Positions 1 to 10,720 of a stretch of 64,000 bases of DNA are shown here, piece by piece. Location: the NCBI RefSeq assembly GCF_000002985.6, contig NC_003283.11, forward strand, positions 15,563,501-15,627,500. Direction: 5' to 3'. Positions within the stretch are counted from its first letter, which is position 1, and each line of letters begins with the position of its first letter. The notes under the pieces are model-generated. The model did no database searches. It had not been told where the DNA came from and saw nothing but the letters and a program-made list of their open reading frames with translations. Source of the stretch: Caenorhabditis elegans. Lineage: Eukaryota; Nematoda; Chromadorea; Rhabditida; Rhabditidae. The position numbers were made by a program, and so were the translations under genes.

Positions 1-2100
1 AAAAAATGAAAAAAAAATCAAAAAGCTTCAACTACTGGTCAGCAAAAACTCGCTTGTCTAGATAAAAGTCTCGCCGAGTGATTTCAATCGAAGAACAATT
101 GAATTTGAAACAAAAAGCGGCCCGATTTTCGGAATTTTCTCTCATGCTCCACGAATACTTTTTGATGTCATTGTTGCCTGAAACGGAAATAGAACACGGA
201 AATAGACTCAGATTTTTTTTTGAAACAAAAAACGAGAAGGCAAAATTGAATTTTTAAACAGAATTGTTGAGGCTTTTGGAAAGTTGTCTACTTATTCTAC
301 GATACTTTGCTTATGGGGTTCAATACTTTGCAGAAATGTTGCGAAGATGAAGCAGGTTCTAAAAATAAAATTAAAATCTTGATTTTTCCCAAAAATCCGC
401 GTCTTCCCCATTTCGGGGGATACATAAGAATCTTGGGAAAAATGGGGGATTAGTGGAGATCAAATGTGTTGCTTCCTCCTTTGTTTACTCTTCTAGTCTA
501 TAATTCACAAATTGATGGCCGAGTTTTCTTTTAGTCCACGAAGCAAAAGACCACGGCCCCTGGTCCTGTGGTATTCGACGAAAATCGTCTTTCAAATCGT
601 TTTTTTTTCTTCCACCAAAAAAGATGATCGTTCTTTGCAGCGATACGAAATGAACACTCAGAGTGCAGTCTTGTTAAGCAATTTTTTGATCAGAGACCGA
701 TTGAGAGGAGGAGAATGCAACAAAACAGCTGTTATCAATAGTAGTGATAGGACAACCAATTGTTAGGGGTACTTTGATCTGAAGGGAAGTTGTGGCCGCG
801 GTGGGGAGAAAACTCGGCCACGATTCTTGAAAATTTTGATAGCCTGGCGTTTCAAGAAGAATGTATACTCTTGTATCCATGAAAACATTGAAATTGGCAT
901 TGAAATATGGTCTGGGGGAACTTTCGCATTGTTCATAGCTTCATTTCAGATACGCAGAAAAAGAAAACCAGAACGCCAATTTTTAAAAATAAAAGTAGCG
1001 TTTTTGGACGGAATTCTAAATATCCTCTCTCCCGTTATTTTGGGCAAGTAGCTGCTGTAAAAATTGGGAATAAGACAGCCCTGGCCGTTTTGTTTAGAGG
1101 TTCCAATCCTGATGTAGACAATTGTCAAGCTTTTTTGCATTTTATTTTTGAAAACTCTATCAAATTCTATCATGTTTAGCGGTATCATATGTCAAGTAAA
1201 GAAAAGCTCAATAAATGTTCGTTCTCTCGGGTGTTATCATTAGTGACCAAGCCGATCGTTTTGTTCTTTTTTTTTCCAATTTTCCTATATGTCCTTCAAA
1301 CAATGCCAATAACACGTGGGTACTTTGCAGGAGTTCAGATACTTTTAATGAGGTTTAGCCCATGAGAATCTATGTATCATAGATTTCCTCTAATAGTCTT
1401 GCATTAGTATTGTTTTAGAGACTTTATCTCCGCTGGTTTTGGTCCTCTCTGCCTCCCCAGTATCGTCGTTTAAGAACCACCTGAACATTTTTATTATTTA
1501 GAATTCGCATATTTGACAGTGTTCAGAATTATGGAAAACTTACAGGTTTTTAAGTTTTCTTTAGTACATCCAAATTATGTTAGTTGAATATTTAGGATCA
1601 GGCAAACCAGATGACCGGTTTGCAAAGATAATTTTCGAGTTTACTTTCACGTTTCAGATTTTACTAATTATGCAATTCTAGCTCCCTTTCATAAGTGCTG
1701 ACCAGATAAAGAAAACAAGTATTCAGTCTAAAAAAATATTCCCTTCTCTCAAATTCTTCAAATCCAGACTAAACAACCAAAAGCCACAACAATGTGGTTG
1801 CTTAGACAATTTAGCTTCATTTGCATGTCTGTGAGACCCTAGTCTTTGTCCATTATTCTCTGCAGACCATATTGAAAGAATTGGGACTAACGATTGCAGG
1901 CCTACAGATCACAGAAAAAGAAGAATATCACTGGCGATCAGGAAATGAAGATCTGTGGTGTGTGAGCAGTGATTGACGATATAAGCGGCTATAGAGTTCT
2001 CTGGAAGTTTTGCATTGAAATTAACGGAGAAAATAGGGTAGATTACCAGGGTTCCATGATTTTCAGGATTCTATAAATGCAGAACACAATTCTATTATAG
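1..2100. other. AT-rich intergenic DNA, no gene recognised
   Basis: Short overlapping open frames occur on both strands between about 500 and 1190, but none has a recognisable domain, convincing splice sites or a consistent frame. A sequence around 1385-1415 (TTTCCTCTAATAGTCTTGC) resembles the ends of the inverted-repeat element at 27237-27569, so part of this stretch may be an old copy of that family. Confidence 0.6.
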
Positions 2101-2139
2101 TTTAAAGTATCAATAAGATTTGAATCCAAACTTCAAATC

Positions 2140-2830
2140 TGTTAAATTCGGCAAATCGGCAAATTGTCGGTTTGCCGATTTGCCGGAATTTTTAATTTTT
2201 GGCATATTGCCGATTTGCCGAAGATCAATTTGTCGGAAGTGTTTAGATTGGATTTTTTATAAGAAGGTAACACTTAAAACTGGGCCTTTTTGAAAATTTT
2301 CCCCGTTAACTCTAGATATTTTCATATACTTTGCTTACTTACCAAAATAGATCTAGGAACAGTTATGGGATTCGTACAGTGTTGCCGATTTAAAGTCTGA
2401 AAATTCCAAAAAAATGTGCAAACCATAATTTGTCAAAAAATGTGGACGATTGCCATTTTTCCGGCAAACTGCCGGTTTACCGACTTGCCGGAAATGTTCA
2501 ATTCCGGCAATTGGACGATTTGCCAACTTGCCGGAAATTTAAATTCCGGCAATTTGCCGATTTGTTGATTTGCCGGTTCGCCGGAAAAAAACCGTTTGAT
2601 AAGAATCTAGTGAGTTGTTTTTGGAAACATGCATTTTTGATTTGTTGATCATGAGAGGTGGGCGGCAAACGATTTTTCCGGCAAATCAGAAATTTGCCGC
2701 AATTGAAGTTTCCGGCGAATCGGCAAATTACCGAAATTGAAGTGCCCGGCAAATCTGATATCCAGCAAACGGCAAATCGGCAATTTGCCGAAATTGAAAA
2801 TTTCCGGCATATCGGCAAACCCACCCCTGA
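2140..2830. repeat. Palindromic CGGCAAATTGCCG-type repeat field
   Basis: Variants of CGGCAAATCGGCAAATTGCC and its complement recur in two clusters, about 2140-2230 and 2455-2820, in both orientations, so the clusters can fold into many short hairpins. The translations are low-complexity shadows of the repeat (recurring FAGKLP- and ICRFAG-like peptides on the two strands). This looks like a dispersed nematode repeat rather than coding DNA. Confidence 0.8.
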
Positions 2831-3359
2831 TGAGAACTGCTGAAAGAACAAAACTACATATTATAAATTGAAACAGAAAATATTGACAACCTTCAGCTAC
2901 TCGGGAAAAGTCAATTAACATTGAATATACATAGAAACGTCGAAAAAAAAGACTCAAAGAACTCCTAAAACTATGAAACAACTGTTTCCCAATTCCATCT
3001 GGCCCAATCTACTTGGAAGCAAAAAATACTTATTTTTGTCGCTTGCAACAAACACAAACACCATATCTTTCCTATCTTTCCCATTTATTTACACTCACTA
3101 CAAAGCACACCCATTCTTTTCCATCGATTCCATCTTAACCTCTTCTACACCCATGTGACTTCATCTCCCCAGTGACCAACCAAATGGCGTTCTCTGCTCA
3201 GTTCGATCACACTCACATGGTGATCGTTCTCTGGTGGCGCCTCCACTTGTTTGTCGGCGGAGACACACCAACACACGTAAGGGAGGGGATGGGGGAAGCA
3301 TTGAACGATGAGCGAGTGGGGCGGAGCTTTGATATGGTTTTGTGCATAATGAAAACTGG

Positions 3360-3367
3360 TATAAAAG
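3360..3367 (+). promoter_or_regulatory. TATA box of the presumed acs-2 promoter
   Basis: TATAAAAG lies about 540 bases upstream of the acs-2 start codon, in a locally GC-rich, conserved-looking stretch (about 3150-3420). A transcript starting near 3390 would carry a roughly 500-base 5' leader. A leader intron is possible, with an acceptor-like site close to the ATG. Open frames overlapping this stretch have no family resemblance and are taken as chance. Confidence 0.45.
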
Positions 3368-3907
3368 CCGGCGAGGAGGATCCGGGAGACTTTCAACAGC
3401 CTTCAGATCTTCAGAAAAAGGAGGAGAAGGGATTGGGCAAAAATCTCGAGATTTCCAAGATTTTGAAGCTTTTGCAGTTATTTTCTTGTTTAGACAACCA
3501 AAATTAAGCCCTTTTTGCTCTGAAAATCACCTGCATCAGTTTGAGCATATAGTATTTGAATCGCTTTATCACTTTTTCACTTTTCTTCCCGTCTGTGTCC
3601 TCGTAACCAAACTATTCCAATTCTGTTTGAACAGGCCGCTTCCAGAGCACTATGATTTTCTGAATTTTATCAATCTTGTGAGATGTATCCGCGAGATTTT
3701 CAGCAACCTTAATATCTTCAGAATGCAGATTAAAATATATTCTCATTTATACTTTCTTCATCTAGTCATTGCATTCATGTAGGGCTTACTATCCGATTCT
3801 TAAATTCTTTGAACTTCTCCTCTGCAAACTATCCTTTTTCACCTTCTCTCTTCTTTCATAAAAAACCTCTCCAATAACCTCACATTATTCCAGATCCCAT
3901 CACAAAA

Positions 3908-6185
3908 ATGCGCTCAATCCTCGTATCCCGCCGTTTCGCCCACGTGCTCACAAGCACTCACGCAGCTCCATCCACCTCGAACATCCCAACCACAGATTCT
4001 CATCACCTGACCCATCCGTCGGTTCATCGTCAGCACACCAACAGCTACATCCACGGAACCTCGAATATTCCGCTCAGAAATGAGACTTTGGGACAGACAC
4101 TGAGAAATACTACTGAAAGAGTTCCGGATAAGGAGTTCTGTGTTTTTTCCAAATACCCAATTAGAAAGACCTATGAGGAGTTCTACCATGACGTGAGTTC
4201 CCCTTTCCTAGGCTCTTTGACAAAAGGCTGTAAACTTTCAGGTCCGTCAAATGGCAGCCTCGCTCTACACTCTCGGTCTCGAGAAGGGAGATCGTGTCGG
4301 AGTCTGGGGACCAAACTACTACGAATGGGTGGTTCTCCAGTATGCATGTGCATTTGCAGGAGTCATTCAGGTCAATGTCAATCCTCACTACCTCCACGAA
4401 GAACTTCGTTTTGTGATGAGAAAAACTGGAATGAAGGTGCTCTTTGCACCAAAGAGACACAAGCACAGCAACTATGTTCACACAATGCTTGAGGTAAGTG
4501 TAGATCATAAATTGCACGTTCTAGTCTAAAAAACTCTTCCAGGCAATGCCAGAAATGCGACGTGGCCAGCCAGGAGTTGGACACATCAAATCCCATGACA
4601 TCCCAGAGCTCCGCCACATTGTGCTCTACGGAGATGACGTCCCCGTCCACGGAGCCTGGGTCTACTCTGACTTAATCCATGCTGCTGGAAGTGCAGAACG
4701 CGCAAAGCTGGAAGACATGGATCGCAAACTTCGACCGGATGAGCCAGTAAACATGCAATTCACAAGTGGAACCACTGGTCATCCAAAAGGAGCAACTCTG
4801 ACCCATTTCGGGCTGAACAACAACGCATATTTCGCAGGAATTCGCCTTGGATGGGATAGAGAGGATCACAGAATCTGTATCCCAAACCCTCTTTACCATT
4901 GCTTCGGATGTGCGGTCGGAGTGATCAACGCGGTCAATCATGGACAAACTGTGGTCTTCCCATCAAAGTCCTACCATGTTCCGGATATCTTCGAGGCTAT
5001 TCAAAATGAGAAATGCACCACGATGTTCGGCACACCGACCATGTTTATTGACGTGCTCAAGTCTCCACTTATGAAGCAATTCGACATCTCATCCCTTCGA
5101 GGGGGTGTTATCGGAGGAGCCCCATGTCCGATGGCTTTGTGCGAGAAGATGGTGAAGGAGATGAGAATGACTGATTTTTCAGTGATCTATGGATCTACCG
5201 AGACGTAAGTTCTTCTTTGTCGAAATGCCATCTTACAGCTGAATTCAGATCCCCTCTAGTCACCATGTCGGAACTCCACGTGGATCCATTCGAGCGAATC
5301 AAGTCCGTCGGGTCAGTGATGCCACATCAAGAACTCGCCATTGTCGATGAATTTGGAGTCCCCGTGCCAACTGGAGCTAAAGGAGAGCTCTGGTCTCGTG
5401 GCTACTCGACTATGCTCGGCTACTGGGCCGACCACGACAAGACCAACTTGGCAATTACACGTGATCGCTGGTACAAATCTGGAGATACCGCCACGATGAA
5501 CGAGGATGGAACTATCAATATTGTCGGTAGAACTCGTGACATGATTGTGAAGGGTGGTGAGAACGTCTATCCGACCGAAATCGAGCAGTTCTTGCATAAG
5601 TTGGACTATGTCGCTGATGCTCATGTAAGTTTGGGAGCTTCTATCTTTGCTCTTGGGGGTCCAATCAAAAAGTTTATTAAAATATCAAAAAGTTTATTAA
5701 AATAATCTACAGAAAATTCTCTACATTTACTCAGTTGGCAACTTTTTGATACTTGTAACAACTGGCGAGTTATTCTCGTTTAAATCAAGGGCACCATGAC
5801 TACTTATGGCCTGAACTTCAAACTTATGGCCTAACTTTTCAACAAAAAAATTCCAGGTCGTCGGTGTGCCAGATGACAGGTACGGAGAGAACATCTGCGC
5901 CTGGGTGCGTCTTCGCGTTGAGGATGAAGGAAAGATCACCGCGGAGCACATTAAGAAGGCTTGTAAGAGAGGAGTAAGTTATTAATCCATTATTTTAAAA
6001 TATACAGTCGAAATTTCCAGATGGCTCACTACAAGGTTCCAAAGTACGTGCTCATCAAAAAGGAGTCCGAATTCCCTCTCACAATTTCCGGAAAAGTCAA
6101 GAAATTCGAAATCCAAAAGATTTCCAAAGAGCTGTTGGGTCTCGGAACTGTCAAGTCTCACTTCACAGAAGCTGTCGACAATTAA
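3908..6185 (+). CDS. acs-2: Mitochondrial acyl-CoA synthetase (ACSF2 family)
   Basis: ATP-dependent activation of fatty acids to acyl-CoA, feeding mitochondrial beta-oxidation. Six exons join in frame: 3908-4192, 4242-4493, 4543-5204, 5249-5624, 5857-5973 and 6021-6185, giving 618 residues. The first 20 residues are Arg/Ser-rich without acids, as in a mitochondrial targeting peptide. The AMP-binding P-loop TSGTTGHPKG lies near residue 253, the YGSTET motif near 400, and the adenylate-forming signature WYKSGD followed by GRTRDMIVKGGENV near 480-510; the C-terminal lysine of the family lies in TISGKVKK. A poly(A) signal AATAAA is at 6366. In C. elegans acs-2 is known as an NHR-49-dependent, fasting-induced gene. 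I identify it by sequence and by its neighbour lsm-5; the close paralogue acs-1 is the main alternative. Confidence 0.93.
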
Positions 6186-6879
6186 AATCGGGTTGAACAT
6201 ATTTCCTATATTTTAAGTTGCCTTTTCGCTGGGATTTCCTTGCTTTTTACGGTCTAACCGCTATAATTGTAATAGTGACATATTTAACCGGGTTTTTATG
6301 TACTCTTCCGTGTATTTGCCATGTATTTAATTGTGAGACTTGTACAGAAATTGCGATTTTCTCTGAATAAATAGCTTTAAAATTCAAAATTCCCTCCAAA
6401 AGTGTACAACGACACTCCGAAATGACGCATAGTCGCCTTGCTTACCGTAAATCGACACACATTTTTTTAAAATCGAAAACATTTTTTTGTTGGATTTTCT
6501 TCGTTTTCCCTCGATTTTCTTGGAATTTTGTGAGTTTTTATTGTTAAAATATTTTAAAATTGCATTAATGGTATTGTTTTAACTGTATTTTTCATATGAT
6601 TTTCGATTATTCCAGCAAAATTCTTGTAGAAACGACTTTTCATCAAAATTTTCTAAAATCGATTGGAAATTAACACGAATTTTACTGAAAATGAAATTTA
6701 TGTGCAAATTACCGGTGAATTCAGCGAGAAAACATCAAAAATTCTGGAAAAATAGGCTTTGAAAAAATTTTTGTGAGGAAAAATTTTAAAAAAACTTGAT
6801 AAATATCATCTTTTCCCCTCATTTTTCCTGTTTTTCAGCAATTCCTCTCAAATTTTACCCGATTTTCTTTCCAGAAACC
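6186..6879. other. Intergenic region between acs-2 and lsm-5
   Basis: This holds the acs-2 3' UTR (poly(A) signal at 6366) and then AT-rich DNA that must contain the lsm-5 promoter. The TTTCTTTCCAG ending at 6874, six bases before the lsm-5 ATG, is a good splice acceptor and probably a trans-splice (SL) site. No other gene is visible. Confidence 0.6.
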
Positions 6880-7155
6880 ATGGCAACCTCAACATCCACC
6901 AACCCAAACACACTTCTCCCACTGGAGCTCATTGACAAGTGCATCGGCTCGAAAATCTGGGTGATAATGAAGAACGACAAGGAGATCGTCGGCACTCTGA
7001 CAGGCTTCGATGACTACGTGAACATGGTTCTGGAGGACGTCGTCGAATACGAGAACACCGCCGACGGCAAGCGAATGACCAAGTTGGACACGATTCTTCT
7101 CAACGGAAATCACATCACGATGCTCGTGCCGGGAGGAGAAGGACCAGAGATTTAA
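6880..7155 (+). CDS. lsm-5: U6 snRNA-associated Sm-like protein LSm5
   Basis: A single exon encodes 91 residues, the usual length of LSm5. The protein belongs to the LSm2-8 ring that binds the U6 snRNA 3' end in the nucleus and the LSm1-7 ring in cytoplasmic mRNA decay. Sm motif 1 spans roughly residues 23-55 ([19 protein letters not shown], then [12 protein letters not shown]) and Sm motif 2 is [15 protein letters not shown] near residues 71-85. I chose the ATG at 6880 because it follows an acceptor-like site and starts a protein of family length; an upstream in-frame ATG at 6796 would add about 28 unrelated residues. A poly(A) signal lies near 7221. Confidence 0.95.
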   Translation: MATSTSTNPNTLLPLELIDKCIGSKIWVIMKNDKEIVGTLTGFDDYVNMVLEDVVEYENTADGKRMTKLDTILLNGNHITMLVPGGEGPEI

Positions 7156-7354
7156 TTGATATCTGTGAATATTGTGATTTTCTAATACTTTCTATTTTGC
7201 CACGAATCTCTCCGATTTTGAAATAAAAATTGAAGGAAATTTTGGAAAATTTTATAACAGGAACAAAACAGAATGAAGAAGCAAAAAGAAAACAATTTTT
7301 TTTAAATCTGTTTTTTCAGCATTTTTCTCTTTTTTTTCTTATCACTTAACAAGT

Positions 7355-7491
7355 ACTTGTACATCTTGCAGGTCTTGTAGGATCATATTCAGCACGTGTT
7401 GAGAATAGATAGCAGCTTTCTGATGCTCTAAAAAGGCTTAATTGTTCAGATCGTCCCTGGAAATAATTTTTCGAATTCTGCTCGAGCTGAA
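7355..7491 (-). pseudogene. Decayed partial copy of atx-3 exon 1
   Basis: On the minus strand this stretch aligns with atx-3 exon 1 (13270-13410), including the bases just 5' of the start codon. The matching peptide runs EHQKAAIYSQHVLNMILQD, against EHQEAALCAQHALNMLLQD in atx-3. The catalytic cysteine codon has become tyrosine, the start codon is gone, and there are stops and indels. No other atx-3 exon follows, so it is a truncated duplicate about 6 kb from its source. Confidence 0.8.
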
Positions 7492-7844
7492 AATACAAAA
7501 ATAATCGCAGAATCGCCCAAAATACGTGAAAAAGTGAAAATACTTATCGTGTTTGATAGCAACCTTAATTTGTCCTGTTAAATGACAAAATTCTTAAGTT
7601 GAACTGTATTTATTTTAAGTTTTCTGCCAATTTTTTCCAAAAAATCAAAAAAGTTTCCCGATAGTACTGTATTTCCCAGAATACGTAAATGCGTATAATG
7701 TATCATAACTGACGCGCAACCAAATTTGTTTTTTTTTTCGAAATGTTTTTAAAGCGCCTTTCGCCGTTTTGGGATATAATTTATCATTAAACTTGTTATT
7801 TTGTTGAGGAAAAATCATTAATTAATTATTTATTGCCTGGTTTC

Positions 7845-7918
7845 TCGCAAATTTCAAAAAGTGGGCGTGTCCAGCCAATCAAACCTAAAATTTTTAAGCT
7901 GAGCAATAAAACAACGAT
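7845..7918 (+). repeat. Shared GTGGGCGTGTCC / AAGCTGAGCAAT upstream module (copy 1)
   Basis: The order is TTCTCGCAAATTTCAAAAAG, then GTGGGCGTGTCC, CCAAT and TTTTAAGCTGAGCAAT, about 70 bases upstream of the first F-box gene. The same order recurs upstream of its paralogue (9282-9352) and, without an adjacent gene, near 18105-18190. It may be promoter sequence copied with the gene, or part of a dispersed repeat. Confidence 0.6.
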
Positions 7919-7988
7919 GTGTTTTTTTACCGTTCCGCTGTTTTTTTCCGCAATTTCTCATTGAATTTTGTAATTTCAGAAGAAAGTA

Positions 7989-9169
7989 ATGTCTCAAATA
8001 GCTCTCCGCGACTCTTATTCCCTATCCGTGACATCAAATGAAGCGACTGTCGTCGAAATCGTTGAAGATTTGGATTCGATGAAGCTGTAAGCGGAATAAA
8101 AGATGAAAATCAAGGATTCGAGCTCATTTTCTTTTTTTTTTATAGGTCGGGGAAGAAGCCACCATCATTTTCCGATATGCCACTCGCCGTTCTTCACAAT
8201 ATCTTGGATCACGTGAAGCCAATTGATCGGTAACTAGAACTGTATAAATTTTTCTATAAAAAATATGAATATTTCCAGGCTTATCGTTCGCAAAGTTTCC
8301 CGTCGCTTCCGTGACACCGTCGACGATCATGATCCTGGTTTCAAGGCAATGGTCGTTCTCACCGGTGCGCGCGAAGATGTCATCCTGAAATTCGACGACT
8401 TGTGCGTTTTTTATTGTCGAAATGGCGCCGGATGCTCCATCAAGTTCAATAAGCATGGAGCACTTCGCGAAAAAAAAATCAAGAACGGAAGCTATTTGAA
8501 GCTGGCTTCTGCCGACTTAAAAATGATTATCAATAATCCGAAACTTCGTCTGGAGTCTTTTGAGCTCGATTTTGTCAAGATTCCGTATACCGCCGACCAA
8601 AAAGCAAACATGGAAGTCGTTCAAATGTTGCTGAAGTCACCTAAAAAATTAGACGTCGAAAAGCTCAAAATCGTTGGATTCCATCAGGAACAAATCCCGA
8701 TGGTTCTTCAATATTTTGAAAGAGATCACATTCAAGAGCTGAACTTCGGAGGTGCCGTTTGCCTCGGACATCCTGGAAGATATGCCGAGTTGAAACAATT
8801 GAGCCATATTCAGATCCAGAGCATGAAAAAGGTTGCGGAACAAGATGCGGCGCATATCCTTGAGGCAAGTTGTGTTGGGGACAAATTTTAAATTTTGAAA
8901 AAATATATCTATTAACTTCTTGAACTAAAAAACCAAAAAATACAAAAAAATCTTATTATACCGCTTTTCAGCTTCTCAAACGCTCTGCCACCATCAAATC
9001 GATCAACATCACGTCATGTTTCGGACAGGACTTCAGTGAGGCCGTCAAAATCCTTCAGCCGAATTTCGCCAGAAGACCTAGTGGCGGCACCGACTTCTCC
9101 ATCAACGGCAAGGAATTCCATGTCGAGTTTAATGTTCAAAACATTAAAATCGAAAAGAAAGTTCGCTAA
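7989..9169 (+). CDS. F-box/FTH (DUF38) protein, F-box A type
   Basis: Predicted substrate adaptor of an SCF ubiquitin ligase: the F-box binds a Skp1-related protein and the FTH (FOG-2 homology) region is thought to bind targets. Exons 7989-8086, 8146-8229, 8279-8864 and 8972-9169 join in frame to 321 residues. The F-box is PLAVLHNILDHVKPIDR (about residues 45-62) followed by VRKVSRRFRD; the rest is FTH-like. Intron 3 begins GAG/GCAAGT, a GC-AG intron, while the paralogue has GT at the same place. Compared with the paralogue at 9609, about 20 residues are missing before the last intron. Unlike the F-box genes at 36.9-46.9 kb it has no HTH domain. It could be the gene named fbxa-95, but I am not sure. 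Confidence 0.8.
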
Positions 9170-9281
9170 TTTTCTGATTAAATTGTTATATTATAAATAA
9201 ACCTGTTGAGTATTTAGTTATACATTTTGATTATTCAAGAAAGTTATCATTTATCTATCATTCCTTACCCCATGCCTGGCT

Positions 9282-9352
9282 TCTCGCAAATTTCAAAAAG
9301 TGGGCGTGTCCGGCCAATCACGAGTGTGATTTCTTAAGCTGAGCAATAAAAC
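9282..9352 (+). repeat. Shared GTGGGCGTGTCC / AAGCTGAGCAAT upstream module (copy 2)
   Basis: Second copy of the module at 7845, again ending about 75 bases before the (broken) first exon of an F-box gene. The conserved upstream DNA shows that the tandem duplication included the promoter region. Confidence 0.6.
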
Positions 9353-9425
9353 AACTATGTTTTTTTGGCGTTTCCCGTCTTGTTTGTGCGATTTCTTTGA
9401 ATTTTTGAAATTTCAGAAGAAAGTA

Positions 9426-9530
9426 ATGCCTCGAATAGCTCTCCGCGACTCTTATCCCGTATCCGTGTCGTCAAATGGACCGAATGTCGTTGAAATCGTT
9501 GAAAATTTGAATCGATGAAGCTGTTAGCGA
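9426..9530 (+). pseudogene. Broken first exon of the second F-box gene
   Basis: The ATG at 9426 opens a reading frame matching exon 1 of the gene at 7989 (MPRIALRDSYPVSVSS against MSQIALRDSYSLSVTS). A one-base deletion in the equivalent of the GATTCG codons shifts the frame into a TGA 9 bases later, just before the old donor site. The exon can no longer be joined in frame to the F-box exon. Confidence 0.7.
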
Positions 9531-9608
9531 AATAAAATATCAAATTCAAGAATTCGAGCTCATTTTCTTTTTTATAGGTCGGAGAAGACGCCACCTTCGC
9601 TTTTCAAC

Positions 9609-10606
9609 ATGCCACTCGCCGTCCTTCACAATATTTTGGACTACGTGAAGCCAACTGATCGGTAGAACTGAATAACATTTTCCTAGAAAAAATGAATGTT
9701 TTCAGGCTTGTTCTTCGCAAAGTTTCCCGCCGATTCCGTGACGCCGTCGACGACCGTGATCCCGGCTTTAAGAATGCGACCATTCTCATCAAAGAGCTCG
9801 GAGAAATCGTTCTGAAATTCGATGAATTGTGCATTTTCTACCGCCGAAGCAACGTCGGATGCACCTTGAAGGCCTATAACTTTTCGGAAAAGACAATCAA
9901 AAACGGACATTATTTGAAGCTGGCTTCTACCGACTTCAAGATGATTATCAATAATCCGAAACTTCATTTGGAATCTTTCGAAGTTGTTTTGGGCCCGGAT
10001 TTCGAGGGAGTCGATCGAAAGAAAACTTCAGAGATCATCCGAATTATGTTGAAATCCGTGAAAAAAGTGGACGTTGGAAAGCTCACAATCACTGGATTCA
10101 TCCATGAGGAGATCCCAATGATTCTTCAATACTTTGGAAGTGATAATATTCAAGATCTGAAGATCGACGATCACATTTGCTTCGACCATATTGGAAAAGT
10201 CGTCGAGTCGAATCACTGGAAGAAGGCAAAATCCATTCATTTCATCTGGAAAAGCTGTCTTTGCCCAGTTTTCATGCATCTCACACACTTTAGTGATATT
10301 CAGATCCACATGAAAAATGTTTCCGTGCATGATGCAAACCGTATCATTCAGGTAATCTGTGCTCGGAACAGCAATTTACCTACTTATTTTACCAATTTTC
10401 AGCTTCTCCAAATCTCTGCCAACTTCAAATCGCTTAACATCACAACATGTTGCGTACAGGATTTTCTTCTTGTCGTTAAAGTTCTCCAACCAAATTTCAT
10501 CCAAAGAGTTTTTGGCAGTGGCTCTACCGACTTTGCCATCAACGGCAAGAAATTCCATGTCGAGTTTGATCTGAACAACATCAAGATCGAAAAGAAAATT
10601 CGCTAA
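9609..10606 (+). CDS. F-box/FTH (DUF38) protein, paralogue of the gene at 7989
   Basis: Exons 9609-9661, 9706-10351 and 10403-10606 join in frame to 300 residues. The F-box begins at the first residues (PLAVLHNILDYVKPTDR, then VLRKVSRRFRD) and an FTH-like region fills the rest; the last 65 residues are very close to those of the first paralogue. The start at 9609 is chosen because the ancestral upstream exon (9426) is frameshifted. It removes only the 40 or so residues before the F-box, so an SCF adaptor role is still possible, and the normal GT-AG intron and full-length FTH argue that the gene is alive. Whether it is expressed from this ATG cannot be told from sequence. Confidence 0.72.
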
Positions 10607-10720
10607 TTTTCCGGTTATATTATTATATTGTTGGTTATAAACTTGTTGAGTTATACATTTAGATTTAGATTCGAGAAAAAAGTAGCAAAAATATACAAAA
10701 ATAGCAAGGTAAAAAATAAA

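Noticed and set aside
2430-2981. Overlapping frames on both strands in the CGGCAAATTGCCG field
   Set aside because: Low-complexity peptides from a palindromic repeat, mirrored on both strands.
3172-3782. Two overlapping plus-strand frames upstream of acs-2
   Set aside because: They overlap the TATA box and probable leader of acs-2, have no domain and no good splice pattern.
8124-8456. Minus-strand frames opposite the F-box genes
   Set aside because: Shadows of the coding strand; the plus strand carries the F-box motif, phase-correct introns and a paralogue.
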